Made by a program: the position numbers and the translations under genes. From positions 1-42,238 of the forward strand of contig NZ_FNAD01000023.1 in NCBI RefSeq assembly GCF_900101745.1: a stretch of 42,238 nucleotides of DNA. The letters run 5' to 3'. The notes beneath the pieces are model-generated. The model ran no database searches, had not been told where the DNA came from, and saw only the letters and a program-made list of their open reading frames with translations. Below, piece after piece: positions 1 to 9,036 of this stretch. Each line of letters opens with the position of its first letter. Position 1 is the stretch's first letter. Source of the DNA: Glycomyces harbinensis (GTDB lineage: Bacteria; Actinomycetota; Actinomycetes; Mycobacteriales; Micromonosporaceae).

Positions 1-244
1 GGAACCGATCGGCGTCGATCCGGCCCGCGGACAGAGCGTCGTAGAGTGCACCGTGCCCTCGGGTGAACACCCCGGTCAGTGACAAGCCCGGCAGCGAAAC
101 CACTGGCCCGGAGCTACACAGCACCGCGTCGGTCAGCTCGAACAGCGCATCCGAGCGGGCGGTCAGGCACTGATGGAATCCGGCCCGGAAGTCCCGCAGC
201 GCCCCGGCTCCCGCGCCGGTGCCGGGTTCAGGGAGAATAGACAA
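1..244 (-). CDS. Insertion-sequence transposase, N-terminal part (runs off the left edge)
   Basis: Reading leftward from a TTG at 244, the frame gives MSILPEPGTGAGAGALRDF and then a stretch containing FHQCLTARSDALFELTDAV and LPGLSLTGVFTRGHGALYD. I recognise this as the conserved N-terminus of a DDE-type transposase family that is common in actinomycetes. Only about 81 residues lie in the window, so the catalytic acidic residues are not visible and intactness cannot be judged. A long imperfect inverted repeat lies just upstream of the start (246-305), and the stop codon of the beta-galactosidase gene is only about 110 bases from the transposase start, so the element landed directly beside that gene. 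The TTG start is inferred; no strong ribosome-binding site is seen. Confidence 0.75.
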   Translation of the reverse strand, partial: MSILPEPGTGAGAGALRDFRAGFHQCLTARSDALFELTDAVLCSSGPVVSLPGLSLTGVFTRGHGALYDALSAGRIDADRF

Positions 245-245
245 A

Positions 246-305
246 CGAAGCCCTTGCTGTTGAGATTCTTTGTGTCGCAACAAGAATCATCAAGCAAGGG
301 CTTCG
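246..305. repeat. Imperfect inverted repeat upstream of the transposase
   Basis: The left arm (246-270, starting CGAAGCCCTTG) and the right arm (282-305, ending CAAGGGCTTCG) pair with a few bulges around a loop near 271-281. It lies between the transposase start and the element's presumed edge. It may belong to the element's end or serve as a transcription shield. The exact element boundary, somewhere in 306-355, cannot be set because the other end is outside the window. Confidence 0.6.
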
Positions 306-355
306 CTCGTATTCAAGCGGGAGTGCCTGACCAGCACCAAAGGTTAAAAATCAAG

Positions 356-2275
356 CTAGGCGTGCTCGCGGTGGACGACGACTTCCCCGGCGGGGACGTC
401 GACGACGGCTCCGTCGGTCTTGACCTTCGCGTCGGCATCGGTGTGGTTGATGCAGAACAGCCAGCTGCGGCCGTCCTCGTGCGCGCGGCGCACGACCTCG
501 ACGCCTGCGGGCGCTTCGGCGACGGGGGCGACCCCGGCGTCCTCGGCCGCGGCGGCGACGATCCGGTCGAGCGTGGCGTCGTCGGGGAACGTCGTCAGGT
601 AGTGCGCTTTGCCCTGGCCGAAGCGGTTGACGAGCCAGGCGGGGGTCCCGTCCGCATAGGTGTCGCGCACGTCGGCGCCGGTGCTCTCGGCGGCCTCGCT
701 CCAGATCGTGCCGGTCCCGCCCGAGGCGAGGGCGACGGTGGTGTCGATGAGCGGGTAGAACTCCTCGGTGCGCACGCCGAGGACGTCGCGGATCGCGCCG
801 GGGTAGCCGCCGAGGTAGACCGTGTCGGTCTCGTCGGCGATGCCGGAGTACGGGGTCACCAGGACCGTGCCGCCGCCGTCGACGAACCGCCGCAGGTTCT
901 CGGCGCCCTTGCGGGACATGAGATAGATCGCGGGGACGACCACGAGCCTGTACCCGGAGAGGTCCCCTTCGGGTTCGGCCACGTCGGCGGTGATGCCGGC
1001 GCGCCACAGCGCGGCGTAGTAGGTGTCGAAGACCGCCTGCGCGTCCAGGTCGGTGGTCGGGCGCGCCTCGTGCTCCTGGGCCCACCGGTTCGGGAAGTCC
1101 CACAGGATCGCGGTGTCGGCGCCGACGCGCGAGCCCTCGACCTCGGCGAGCTCCTTGAGGCGGGCGCCGAGTTCGACGACCTCGCGCCAGATCTTGGAGT
1201 CGGTGCCCGCGTGCGGGACCATCCCCGAGTGCCACTTCTCGGCGCCCTGGCGGGAGGCGCGCCACTGGAAGTACATGATCGCGTCGGCGCCGCGCGCGAA
1301 GTGCTGGAACGAGTTGCGCAGCAGTTCGCGGGGGGCCTTGGCGCGGTTGCGGCCCTGCCAGTTGACGGCGGAGGTGGAGTGCTCCATGAGGATCCACGGC
1401 TTCCCGGCGCCGAGCGAGCGGGCGTAGTCGGCGGCGAAGCCGAGGTTGACGTGCGGGTCCTGCCCGATCAGGTAGTGGTCGGTGGCGACGACGTCGACGA
1501 CCTCGCTGAACTCCCACAAGTCGATCTCGGGGTGCGAGCCGGTCATGAAGTTCGTGGTCATGGGCTTGTCGGAGTACTTGCCGACGACGGCGGCCTCGGC
1601 GAGGTAGTTCTGCCTGAGGCGCCAGGACGAGTAGCGCTTCCAGTCGAGCACGTGGCCGGGGTTGGGGATCGTCGGCGTCGGGAGCGGGGCGAACACCTGG
1701 TCCCACGAGGAGTAGGCCTGGGACCAGAACGCGGTCCCCCAGGCGGCGTTGAGTCCGTCGAGGTCGCCGTAGCGCTCGCGCAGCCACACGCGGAACTTCG
1801 CGGTCGCGGCCTCGGTGTAGGAGCGGGCGTTGTGGCAGCCGTACTCGTTGTGGAGGTGCCACAGGGCGAGTGCGGGGTGCTCGGCGTAGCGGCGGGCGAT
1901 CTGCTCGGTGATCGCGAGCGCCTTGGCGAGGTACACGTCCGAGGAGGGGTCGAAGCCCTGGCGGGAGCCGTGGGTGAGCTGTCGCCCGCTCGAGTCGACC
2001 ATGACGGCCTCGGGGTAGGTCGCGGCGAACCACGGCGGCGGGGAGGAGGTGGGGGTGGCCAGGCACGCTTCGATGCCGTTGGCGGCGAGGAGGTCCATGA
2101 CCTCGTCGAACCACGCGAAGTCGTAGCGGCCCTCTTCGGGTTCGAACTTGGCCCAGGAGAAGATGCCGACGCTGACGCGGTTGACGCCCGCTTCGCGCAT
2201 GAGCCGCATGTCCTCGGCCCAGGTCTCGCGGGGCCACTGCTCGGGGTTGTAGTCGGCGCCGTAGACGACGGGCAT
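356..2275 (-). CDS. Beta-galactosidase, glycoside hydrolase family 42
   Basis: This 639-residue protein has the GH42 layout: an N-terminal TIM barrel opening with YGADYNPEQWP, then a trimerisation domain (about 390-590) and a small C-terminal beta domain. The acid/base glutamate is E144 in HLHNEYGCH and the nucleophile is E298 in ILMEHSTSAVNWQ. No signal peptide is present, so it acts in the cytoplasm on imported beta-galactosides. The ATG at 2275 is preceded by GAAGGAG with good spacing. It stands alone: the gene upstream is 230 bases away and the downstream side abuts an insertion sequence. Length is close to the family norm of 650-700. Family members also act on arabinogalactan or galacto-oligosaccharides, so the natural substrate is open. 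Confidence 0.93.
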   Translation of the reverse strand: MPVVYGADYNPEQWPRETWAEDMRLMREAGVNRVSVGIFSWAKFEPEEGRYDFAWFDEVMDLLAANGIEACLATPTSSPPPWFAATYPEAVMVDSSGRQLTHGSRQGFDPSSDVYLAKALAITEQIARRYAEHPALALWHLHNEYGCHNARSYTEAATAKFRVWLRERYGDLDGLNAAWGTAFWSQAYSSWDQVFAPLPTPTIPNPGHVLDWKRYSSWRLRQNYLAEAAVVGKYSDKPMTTNFMTGSHPEIDLWEFSEVVDVVATDHYLIGQDPHVNLGFAADYARSLGAGKPWILMEHSTSAVNWQGRNRAKAPRELLRNSFQHFARGADAIMYFQWRASRQGAEKWHSGMVPHAGTDSKIWREVVELGARLKELAEVEGSRVGADTAILWDFPNRWAQEHEARPTTDLDAQAVFDTYYAALWRAGITADVAEPEGDLSGYRLVVVPAIYLMSRKGAENLRRFVDGGGTVLVTPYSGIADETDTVYLGGYPGAIRDVLGVRTEEFYPLIDTTVALASGGTGTIWSEAAESTGADVRDTYADGTPAWLVNRFGQGKAHYLTTFPDDATLDRIVAAAAEDAGVAPVAEAPAGVEVVRRAHEDGRSWLFCINHTDADAKVKTDGAVVDVPAGEVVVHREHA

Positions 2276-2425
2276 GGGGGCTCCTTCGCGGGGGGAGAGG
2301 GTCGGGTGCGCCCTCCAGGCTACGGCAACCGCATTCCGGCATCAACCCCATTGACCAGCTTTTTCACACCCTTGCGCGAAGTGGTGGAGGTCTCAGTGCC
2401 CGGCACTGCCCAACCGGGCTGCGCA

Positions 2426-2467
2426 CTGTCGCACCCATAGGGCAGGGTTGTTGTCAGGGGTGCTCAG
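2426..2467 (+). repeat. Decayed unit of the dispersed repeat family
   Basis: The bases CTGTCGCACCC at 2426, followed by GGCAGGGTTGTTGTCAGGGG, resemble the core of the repeats at 11.6, 18.6 and 20.2 kb (CTGTCGTACCC, TGTCAGGGTTTTGAC, GGGGGCCC), with several changes and small gaps. By eye this is a degenerate single unit in the 230-base gap upstream of the beta-galactosidase gene. Alignment scoring is needed to confirm it. Confidence 0.35.
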
Positions 2468-2507
2468 AATGTCCGTTTTGAAGGCAAACGCCCGGACACT
2501 CCCGATC

Positions 2508-3341
2508 TCACTGGGCGGCCGTGTACCAGCCCGCCGCGCCCGGCTCGACCCACCAGGTGCGCTTGCGGCCCAGTTCGCCCACGAGCCCGTCCTGGATGTA
2601 GGTCACCGAGTCCTCGGGGTGCACCGCGACGGCCCGGCCCCGGGCCCGGCGCACCTCGATGCGCAGCTTCTTGCGCAGGCGCCCCACGGTGACGGGCACG
2701 GCGACCGCGACGTCGATCTTCCCGTCGGCGGGGTCGGGCTCGGCGAGCACCATGTCGTCGGTCGCGGCGTACCCGTCCGCGTTCGCGACCACGCACGCGA
2801 GGATCTGCTCGCTCCCGTCGGCGAGCACCACGTCGTCGAGGTTGACCACGCCGCGCCACGGCCGGTCGCCGCCGCCCAGGCGCACGCCGTCGACGGCGAC
2901 GCCGCCGCCGTCGTGGCGCATCAGGTCGGTCCGCTTCACGCGCCCCGAGGCGACCGCCTCGGCCACGTCGGCGGGCTTCTCGGGCAGGCCGAGGCGCTGC
3001 ACGATCCCCGGCACCGCGCTCAGCGGCAGCACCGCGAGCGCGGGCAGGTCGGCGACGGTGCGCCCGGCGGGCAGGTCGTCGGGACGCTGGCTCGGCGCGG
3101 GGAGGGTCCGGCGCATCAGGCGCGCGACCACGGCGTTGACCTGCTCGTCGGTGTCCGCGGCGAGGACGATGCGCTCGTCGGGGTCGTCGAGCACCGGGTC
3201 GATCTCCTCGGCCTTGGACGCTTCGACGGTCCGCACGACCGCGCCCCGCGACTTGAGTTCGTCGACCAGGTGCAGCGTCTGCGTCCGCGGCCCCGGGTTC
3301 GCGCAATTGGCTTCCAGGAGTGTCAGCACGACAACGTTCAC
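2508..3341 (-). CDS. Diacylglycerol-kinase-like protein with degenerate nucleotide-binding motif
   Basis: The 277-residue protein resembles the DAGK/LCB5/YegS fold. The C-terminal half has the arrangement ILACVVANADGYAAT, then PADGKIDVAVAVP, then a late DG, as in lipid kinases. Where active members carry GGDGT, this protein reads RIVLAADTDEQVNAVVARL, so ATP binding or catalysis may be lost. I favour the GTG at 3341, because a -10 box TAAGGT (3349-3354 on this strand) ends seven bases before it, giving a leaderless message. A GTG at 3350 is the alternative start. It is divergent from purA. The assignment rests on weak resemblance, so the function is uncertain. Confidence 0.6.
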   Translation of the reverse strand: MNVVVLTLLEANCANPGPRTQTLHLVDELKSRGAVVRTVEASKAEEIDPVLDDPDERIVLAADTDEQVNAVVARLMRRTLPAPSQRPDDLPAGRTVADLPALAVLPLSAVPGIVQRLGLPEKPADVAEAVASGRVKRTDLMRHDGGGVAVDGVRLGGGDRPWRGVVNLDDVVLADGSEQILACVVANADGYAATDDMVLAEPDPADGKIDVAVAVPVTVGRLRKKLRIEVRRARGRAVAVHPEDSVTYIQDGLVGELGRKRTWWVEPGAAGWYTAAQ

Positions 3342-3348
3342 AGCCGTC

Positions 3349-3354
3349 ACCTTA
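3349..3354 (-). promoter_or_regulatory. -10 box for a leaderless transcript
   Basis: TAAGGT on the minus strand fits TANNNT and sits seven bases before the GTG at 3341. No clear -35 box is seen. Confidence 0.4.
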
Positions 3355-3443
3355 CGGTGTGACTGCGGTCCGTCGCATAGTGCTCAGCCCTGCTGAGACC
3401 CGCGATAAATGAATGCAAGTAGGCTTACCAGGTAATCGGGTGA

Positions 3444-4754
<1,311 letters not shown>

Positions 4755-4780
4755 GGGCGCAAGCGGACGAGAAGCAGTGA

Positions 4781-4815
4781 ACGGAAGGGGCCCGCCGATG
4801 GCGGGCCCCTTCCGT
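4781..4815. terminator. Bidirectional hairpin terminator between convergent genes
   Basis: A perfect 16-bp stem, ACGGAAGGGGCCCGCC with its complement, and a three-base GAT loop lie between the purA stop and the stop of the convergent gene. There is no long T run, as usual for actinomycetes. Confidence 0.9.
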
Positions 4816-4847
4816 CGTGCGCCAGCGGTCGCTCGGTCGCGGCCGGA

Positions 4848-7550
4848 TCAGCACGCGCCGTCGGGAACGGAGGTCGGGTCGTGGAACTCATTCGTGTAGC
4901 AGCGGTCGCGGAAGTGCCCTTGGTTCCCGATCGCGACGATCCGGATGCCGCTGAGTTCCCCGTCCGAACCGTTGTACTGGGGTACGGACAGGTAGATGAT
5001 GTGCTCACCTGCCCTCACGCGCGCCCTTGTGGGGAATTCGAACTCGTTCTTCATCATCTGGTTGGTCCTCCAGAAGCAGGTCACCAGGTTGCCGACATCC
5101 GTGCCGCTGCCTCCGAGCTCTTTCGCGATCAAATGGCAGCGGTGGAAGATCGCGAAGTCGTTGTGCTTCGCGGCCAACCAGTTCTCGACCTCGACCTCGT
5201 CCCCGTCCAGGGGCCAGTTCCACAGCGTCAGATTGCCCGCCTTGCTTCCGTCCGGCAGCGGCCTGCACAGGTAGGCGCCGGCGAACACGGCCTTCGGCCC
5301 GTCCGCGTAGCCGGGGGCGCTCGCCGTCGCCGGTTCGGCGCCGCCGTTGGTGTAGGTCGGGGTGCAGTCTCGTTCGGGGTCGCGCCAGTTGACGGCGGTG
5401 ATCTGGTGCTCCGCATCGACCGTGACGATGTTCGCGGCGGCCAGCTCCTCGACGGCCGCCTCCGATAGCCCCAACCCGTTGAGCCGCTCGATGATCTGCT
5501 GCTCGGTAGGCGGTGCGAGCATGGCGCATAGCGACGCGAGCGGCCATTCGTAGTGGCCCGCGCCGTTGACGATCGTGAGGTGGTCGAAGCCGGAGCCTCC
5601 GCCTTCGCAGACGCTGGATGCGACCGGCGCGAGCAGCGTCTCCAGCTCGGGTGACCCGGCCGTCCATAGGTCGGGGATCGATTCGGGCACGACCAGGCGC
5701 ACATGGACGGTGCATCCTTCGGCCGCCGCGGCGGCATTCCCGGTCGCGCGGTCGATCCCGGCGGCCAGGTCGCCGTTGGGGACCGTGGTGATCCCGGTGC
5801 AGCGCAGCTCTTCCGGAGTCGGGTACTCGCTGACGACCACCGCGTCCATCGGGGCTTCGGCGTCGCCCGGTACGTAGGTCAGGGAGACCGTGGGGGCGGC
5901 GGGGTCGGCCAGCTCCTGCAGGGCGGTCTCCAGGCCCGGCAGGTAGGCGGGGAGGTCGACCGCGTCGATGTCGTTGAGCTGCTGGGCGACCGACGCCCAC
6001 GACGTGAACCGGTCCCCGGCGTCGGCGAGGCGGCGCAGGAGCGGCGTGTCGGCGTATTCGCCGCGGGCCGGGTCGGCCTGGGTGGCCTGGTCCATCGCGT
6101 CGAGGGTGTCCTCGACCGGCACGTCGGCGTCGAGCATGTCGTGCATGGCCTCGACCGCGATGTCCTTGGCCGCCTCGGCGAGCGGCGCCAAAAGCCGGTC
6201 GAGCGCGGGCTGCTTGGCCGGTCCGCCGAGCTTGTTCACCAGCGAGTTGTAGCGGTCGGGGCTGGTCCCGCCGATCTCGCGCGAGTAGATCTGGACGAGG
6301 ACCTGGGCGGTCCCGGTCGTGGTCTGGCCGGGCGAGGGCGTCGGGGCCGGGTTGGGGATGGTCTTGGTCGAGGTGGTCGCCGAACCGCCGGGAGCGATGG
6401 GGCCGAGCGTCTCGGTGACGGGGCTGAGTCCGGGGATCACGCTGGTGGTGACCTCCGCGGTCCCGGGCCCGGTGCCGCTGTTGGTGACGGTCGCCGACAC
6501 CGAGCAGGTCGGCGTGGTGCAGTACGGCGCGTTGATGCCGGCGGAGAACTCCGGGAAGGACGCGAGGAAGTCCTCCACCGTCGGCAGCGGTTCGACCTCG
6601 GCCGGGGCGCTCGGCGCGTCGGCGTCCGCCGCGGGGTCCTGGCCGTTCAGGGTCTTCGTGGTCTGCTCTTCGACGGCGGTCGCGGCCCCGGGAGGCGCGG
6701 GGACGGGCCGTGCGTCGAGGACGCCGACCCCGCCGCCGTTCTGGGCGTGCCCGGCGGCCACGTCGCCGCCGTCCCACACCGCCGGTGCGGCCTCCACCGT
6801 CGAGTGCGGTGCGGCGGCGGTCTGGAAGAGGTCGGCGCTGATCGGACCGGAGAGCGACAGGACCTCGGCCGGCAGGGTGCTGGTGCGCACGAGCGTCCAG
6901 CCCTCCCAGGTGACCGCGACGGCCGGGACGCCTTGGTAGGCGGTCAGATCGGGGTCCACGCTCCCGTGGTCGCCGATGTCGCGGATGAACTCGGCGAGCG
7001 CGGTCGGGTTGAACTCCGCGGCGAGGTCGATCGGCAGCGCCGTCCCGTCGTCGGGCCGGACCCACTGGTCCTTCACCATGCCGGCCTGGGAGGGGGCGCG
7101 CCGGGACCACCAGTCCTCGTCGCCCCGGACCGCGGAGCCCTCGGGGGTGGTGTGGACGGTCGCGGTGCCCGCGTAGGTGTCGGCGACGGTGCCGGTCGCG
7201 TAGCCGTCGGCGGTGATGGTGAAGTGGCCGGTGGACTCGGTGCCGTCCGCGGCGCGGTAGGTGAAGGCGAGGTCGACGGCTTCGGCGTCCTCGAAGACCG
7301 CCGCGGCGTCGATGCCGAGGGTGCCGGTGCGGGCCTCGCCGGCGTAGACGATCACCATGGTCGCGGCGCAGATCGCCGCCACGACGGCGATCATGCTGAT
7401 CGGCAGGGTCACGTGGAGGTTCGCGTGCCAGGGCGGGCGCGGGGGGCGGGGCTGCGGGGGCGGAGGGTACGGGGCGTACATGGTCGCGCTCCTCGGGTCG
7501 GCGTCGGCACCGTTGGGGTGCATGGCCTTCAGATTCGCGGCGACCGTCAT
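4848..7550 (-). CDS. Membrane-anchored protein with C-terminal DNA/RNA non-specific endonuclease domain (toxin-like)
   Basis: This 900-residue protein has a proline-rich cytoplasmic N-terminus (about 25-42), one membrane segment (about 49-70, LPISMIAVVAAICAATMVIV) and a large outer region. The latter includes a beta domain near 345-400 (CSVSATVTNSGTGPGTAEV, like CARDB/Ig repeats) and helical stretches around 430-540. The last ~130 residues match the non-specific endonuclease (NUC_2-like) pattern: FHRCHLIAKELGG with H806 as likely catalytic histidine, then NLVTCFWRTNQMMKNEFE. Paired cysteines fit an extracellular domain. A modular body with a nuclease at the extreme C-terminus is typical of polymorphic toxins. 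No immunity gene follows; a terminator and convergent purA do. The ATG at 7550 has only a modest ribosome site. Confidence 0.8.
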   Translation of the reverse strand: MTVAANLKAMHPNGADADPRSATMYAPYPPPPQPRPPRPPWHANLHVTLPISMIAVVAAICAATMVIVYAGEARTGTLGIDAAAVFEDAEAVDLAFTYRAADGTESTGHFTITADGYATGTVADTYAGTATVHTTPEGSAVRGDEDWWSRRAPSQAGMVKDQWVRPDDGTALPIDLAAEFNPTALAEFIRDIGDHGSVDPDLTAYQGVPAVAVTWEGWTLVRTSTLPAEVLSLSGPISADLFQTAAAPHSTVEAAPAVWDGGDVAAGHAQNGGGVGVLDARPVPAPPGAATAVEEQTTKTLNGQDPAADADAPSAPAEVEPLPTVEDFLASFPEFSAGINAPYCTTPTCSVSATVTNSGTGPGTAEVTTSVIPGLSPVTETLGPIAPGGSATTSTKTIPNPAPTPSPGQTTTGTAQVLVQIYSREIGGTSPDRYNSLVNKLGGPAKQPALDRLLAPLAEAAKDIAVEAMHDMLDADVPVEDTLDAMDQATQADPARGEYADTPLLRRLADAGDRFTSWASVAQQLNDIDAVDLPAYLPGLETALQELADPAAPTVSLTYVPGDAEAPMDAVVVSEYPTPEELRCTGITTVPNGDLAAGIDRATGNAAAAAEGCTVHVRLVVPESIPDLWTAGSPELETLLAPVASSVCEGGGSGFDHLTIVNGAGHYEWPLASLCAMLAPPTEQQIIERLNGLGLSEAAVEELAAANIVTVDAEHQITAVNWRDPERDCTPTYTNGGAEPATASAPGYADGPKAVFAGAYLCRPLPDGSKAGNLTLWNWPLDGDEVEVENWLAAKHNDFAIFHRCHLIAKELGGSGTDVGNLVTCFWRTNQMMKNEFEFPTRARVRAGEHIIYLSVPQYNGSDGELSGIRIVAIGNQGHFRDRCYTNEFHDPTSVPDGAC

Positions 7551-7594
7551 GTTTCCGTCCTGAACGGATCACCCTTCGGGCACGGGCCGCCCGC

Positions 7595-8089
7595 TCAGAA
7601 GTGGGTCGCGACGCCGAACGCCTCGCGCAGGCGGCGCATGTCCTCCAGGTCGCGCTCGGCCGGCTCGTAGCCCTGGTGGAACTCGATCTGCTGCGCGACC
7701 GACAGGCACGGGACCGGCTCGCCCTCGATCAGCCCGGTCGTGAAGCAGTCCGCGGGGTACCGGAACGGCCTGCCGTCCTCCAGTGAGGACTGCACGGCGG
7801 AGCCGTCCGCGTTGAAGCGCAGCGGATGCAGGTCGATGTCGAGGCCGGCCGGCTCGGTTAGGACGAACCGTACGGGCCGCCAGTCGAGCGTCTCGGCGTA
7901 TCCGAGTCCGCCGAGCACCGAAAGCAGGCGCTCCTCCTGCTCTTCGCGGTGCATCAGGTCGAGGTCGCGGTGGGGCCGGGTCTGCTCGCCGAGGAGGGCG
8001 TCGATGCCCCAGCCGCCGCCGATCCACACCTCGAGGCCCGCTCCGCGGATCGCGGCGAGCAGGGACAGCACATCATGGGATTCCATCAC
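7595..8089 (-). CDS. Small nucleotidyltransferase (lincosamide/aminoglycoside nucleotidyltransferase-like)
   Basis: The 164-residue protein carries GGGWGIDALLGEQTRPHRDLDLM, the nucleotidyltransferase GG-W...D-D loop seen in ANT(2'')/LinB-type enzymes, followed by LDIDLHPLRF, a third acidic strand. Family members transfer AMP to antibiotics or other small hydroxyl compounds, but many genomic copies have unknown substrates, so resistance is not established. I choose the GTG at 8089 because TACCGT (8097-8102, minus strand) ends seven bases before it, a leaderless arrangement. The ATG at 8086 and a TTG at 8095 are alternatives. It lies about 45 bases upstream of the nuclease-toxin-like gene on the same strand and could be cotranscribed with it. 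Confidence 0.82.
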   Translation of the reverse strand: MMESHDVLSLLAAIRGAGLEVWIGGGWGIDALLGEQTRPHRDLDLMHREEQEERLLSVLGGLGYAETLDWRPVRFVLTEPAGLDIDLHPLRFNADGSAVQSSLEDGRPFRYPADCFTTGLIEGEPVPCLSVAQQIEFHQGYEPAERDLEDMRRLREAFGVATHF

Positions 8090-8240
8090 CGCCAAGACGG
8101 TAGGGCACCGGCGATGCGGTCCCCCGGGACCCCTCCCGGCCGGTCAGCGCTACTACTGGGTGCCAGCCGCCCGGTCCGGTCTCCCGCGCGAAGACCGGTC
8201 GGCCCGCATAGCCCCCGACCCCTGCCCCAGGAGGACTGCC

Positions 8241-8879
8241 GTGAACCGCTCCACCGATCCGCATCTGCCCCGCATGCCGGGATCGGCGATCCTCGCGGTC
8301 GTCTTCCTGTGCCTGCTGGCCCTCATGTGCCTGACCTCCGGTTTCAACCTGCGTGCGTTGTCGCCGGCGTTCGGCGGCCTCCTCCTGGCCGCCGCCGGGT
8401 TCAACGCGTCGATCGCGGTGGGCGTCGCGCGGCGCCGGCGCTGGGCCCGCGCCACCGGTATCGCGGGGTGCGTCGTCGTGCTCGCCCTCGCGCTCTTCGA
8501 GGCCATGCGCACGACGGCCGAGGGCGGCGACGCAACGGTCTACTCCGGACTCATCGGCCTGAACGGATTCCTGCTCTTCTTTCTGGCGCACAGGAACACG
8601 CGCGCCTGGTGCGATCGGGGCCGGGAGCCGCGCCCCCAGATCCTGCCGCTCGCCCGGCCCGAGGCCGCACCGGAGCCGTTCACCTTCAACGACAGCGTCG
8701 AACTGCTCGAGCCCGTGGAGGAGTCGGGCCTGCGGGCGGGCCTCGTCGGCACCGTCGTCGACACGCCCTCCGACACGTCCGACGTCATAGTCGAGTTCAC
8801 CGGCCTCGAAGGCGACCAGACCGCGCAGGTCGCACTGCGGCCCGACCAGATCCGCCTCCTCGACACGACCGAGTCCTAG
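8241..8879 (+). CDS. Membrane protein with C-terminal DUF4926-like domain
   Basis: The GTG at 8241 follows AGGAGG by about seven bases and gives 212 residues. Four hydrophobic segments fill the first half, beginning at SAILAVVFLCLLALMCL, and they are separated by the basic turn ARRRRWARATG. After a short linker the tail reads DSVELLEPVEESGLRAGLVG and ends in ALRPDQIRLLD. That tail resembles the DUF4926 beta-barrel module, which usually occurs as a free-standing small protein, so fusion to a membrane region is the oddity. Function is unknown. It is divergent from the nucleotidyltransferase gene, with about 150 bases between them. Confidence 0.75.
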   Translation: MNRSTDPHLPRMPGSAILAVVFLCLLALMCLTSGFNLRALSPAFGGLLLAAAGFNASIAVGVARRRRWARATGIAGCVVVLALALFEAMRTTAEGGDATVYSGLIGLNGFLLFFLAHRNTRAWCDRGREPRPQILPLARPEAAPEPFTFNDSVELLEPVEESGLRAGLVGTVVDTPSDTSDVIVEFTGLEGDQTAQVALRPDQIRLLDTTES

Positions 8880-8985
8880 GCGCGGGCGTCCTCAGGGGCC
8901 GGCGTCGGCCGGGCCGACGGTCCCGGTCGGGACTTGAGGGGAGTTCGTCGCGACGCAGGGGTACCGTTCGACCACACAAGGCCGC

Positions 8986-8991
8986 TATAGT
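8986..8991 (+). promoter_or_regulatory. Candidate -10 box of the sugar operon
   Basis: TATAGT matches the vegetative -10 consensus and sits about 45 bases before the binding-protein start. A -35 box 17 bases upstream (ACCGTT) is poor, which could indicate activator dependence. No regulator gene is adjacent. Confidence 0.45.
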
Positions 8992-9036
8992 GCGGGTTGG
9001 ACGCTGTTCGCGCCGATTCGCCCCTTAGGAGCGGCT

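Noticed and set aside
173..2440. Long plus-strand ORF of 755 codons opposite the beta-galactosidase
   Set aside because: It is the antisense shadow of a GH42 gene with intact catalytic motifs; high GC leaves such frames open. The same holds for the long frames opposite purA, disA, bkdABC and the NHL gene.
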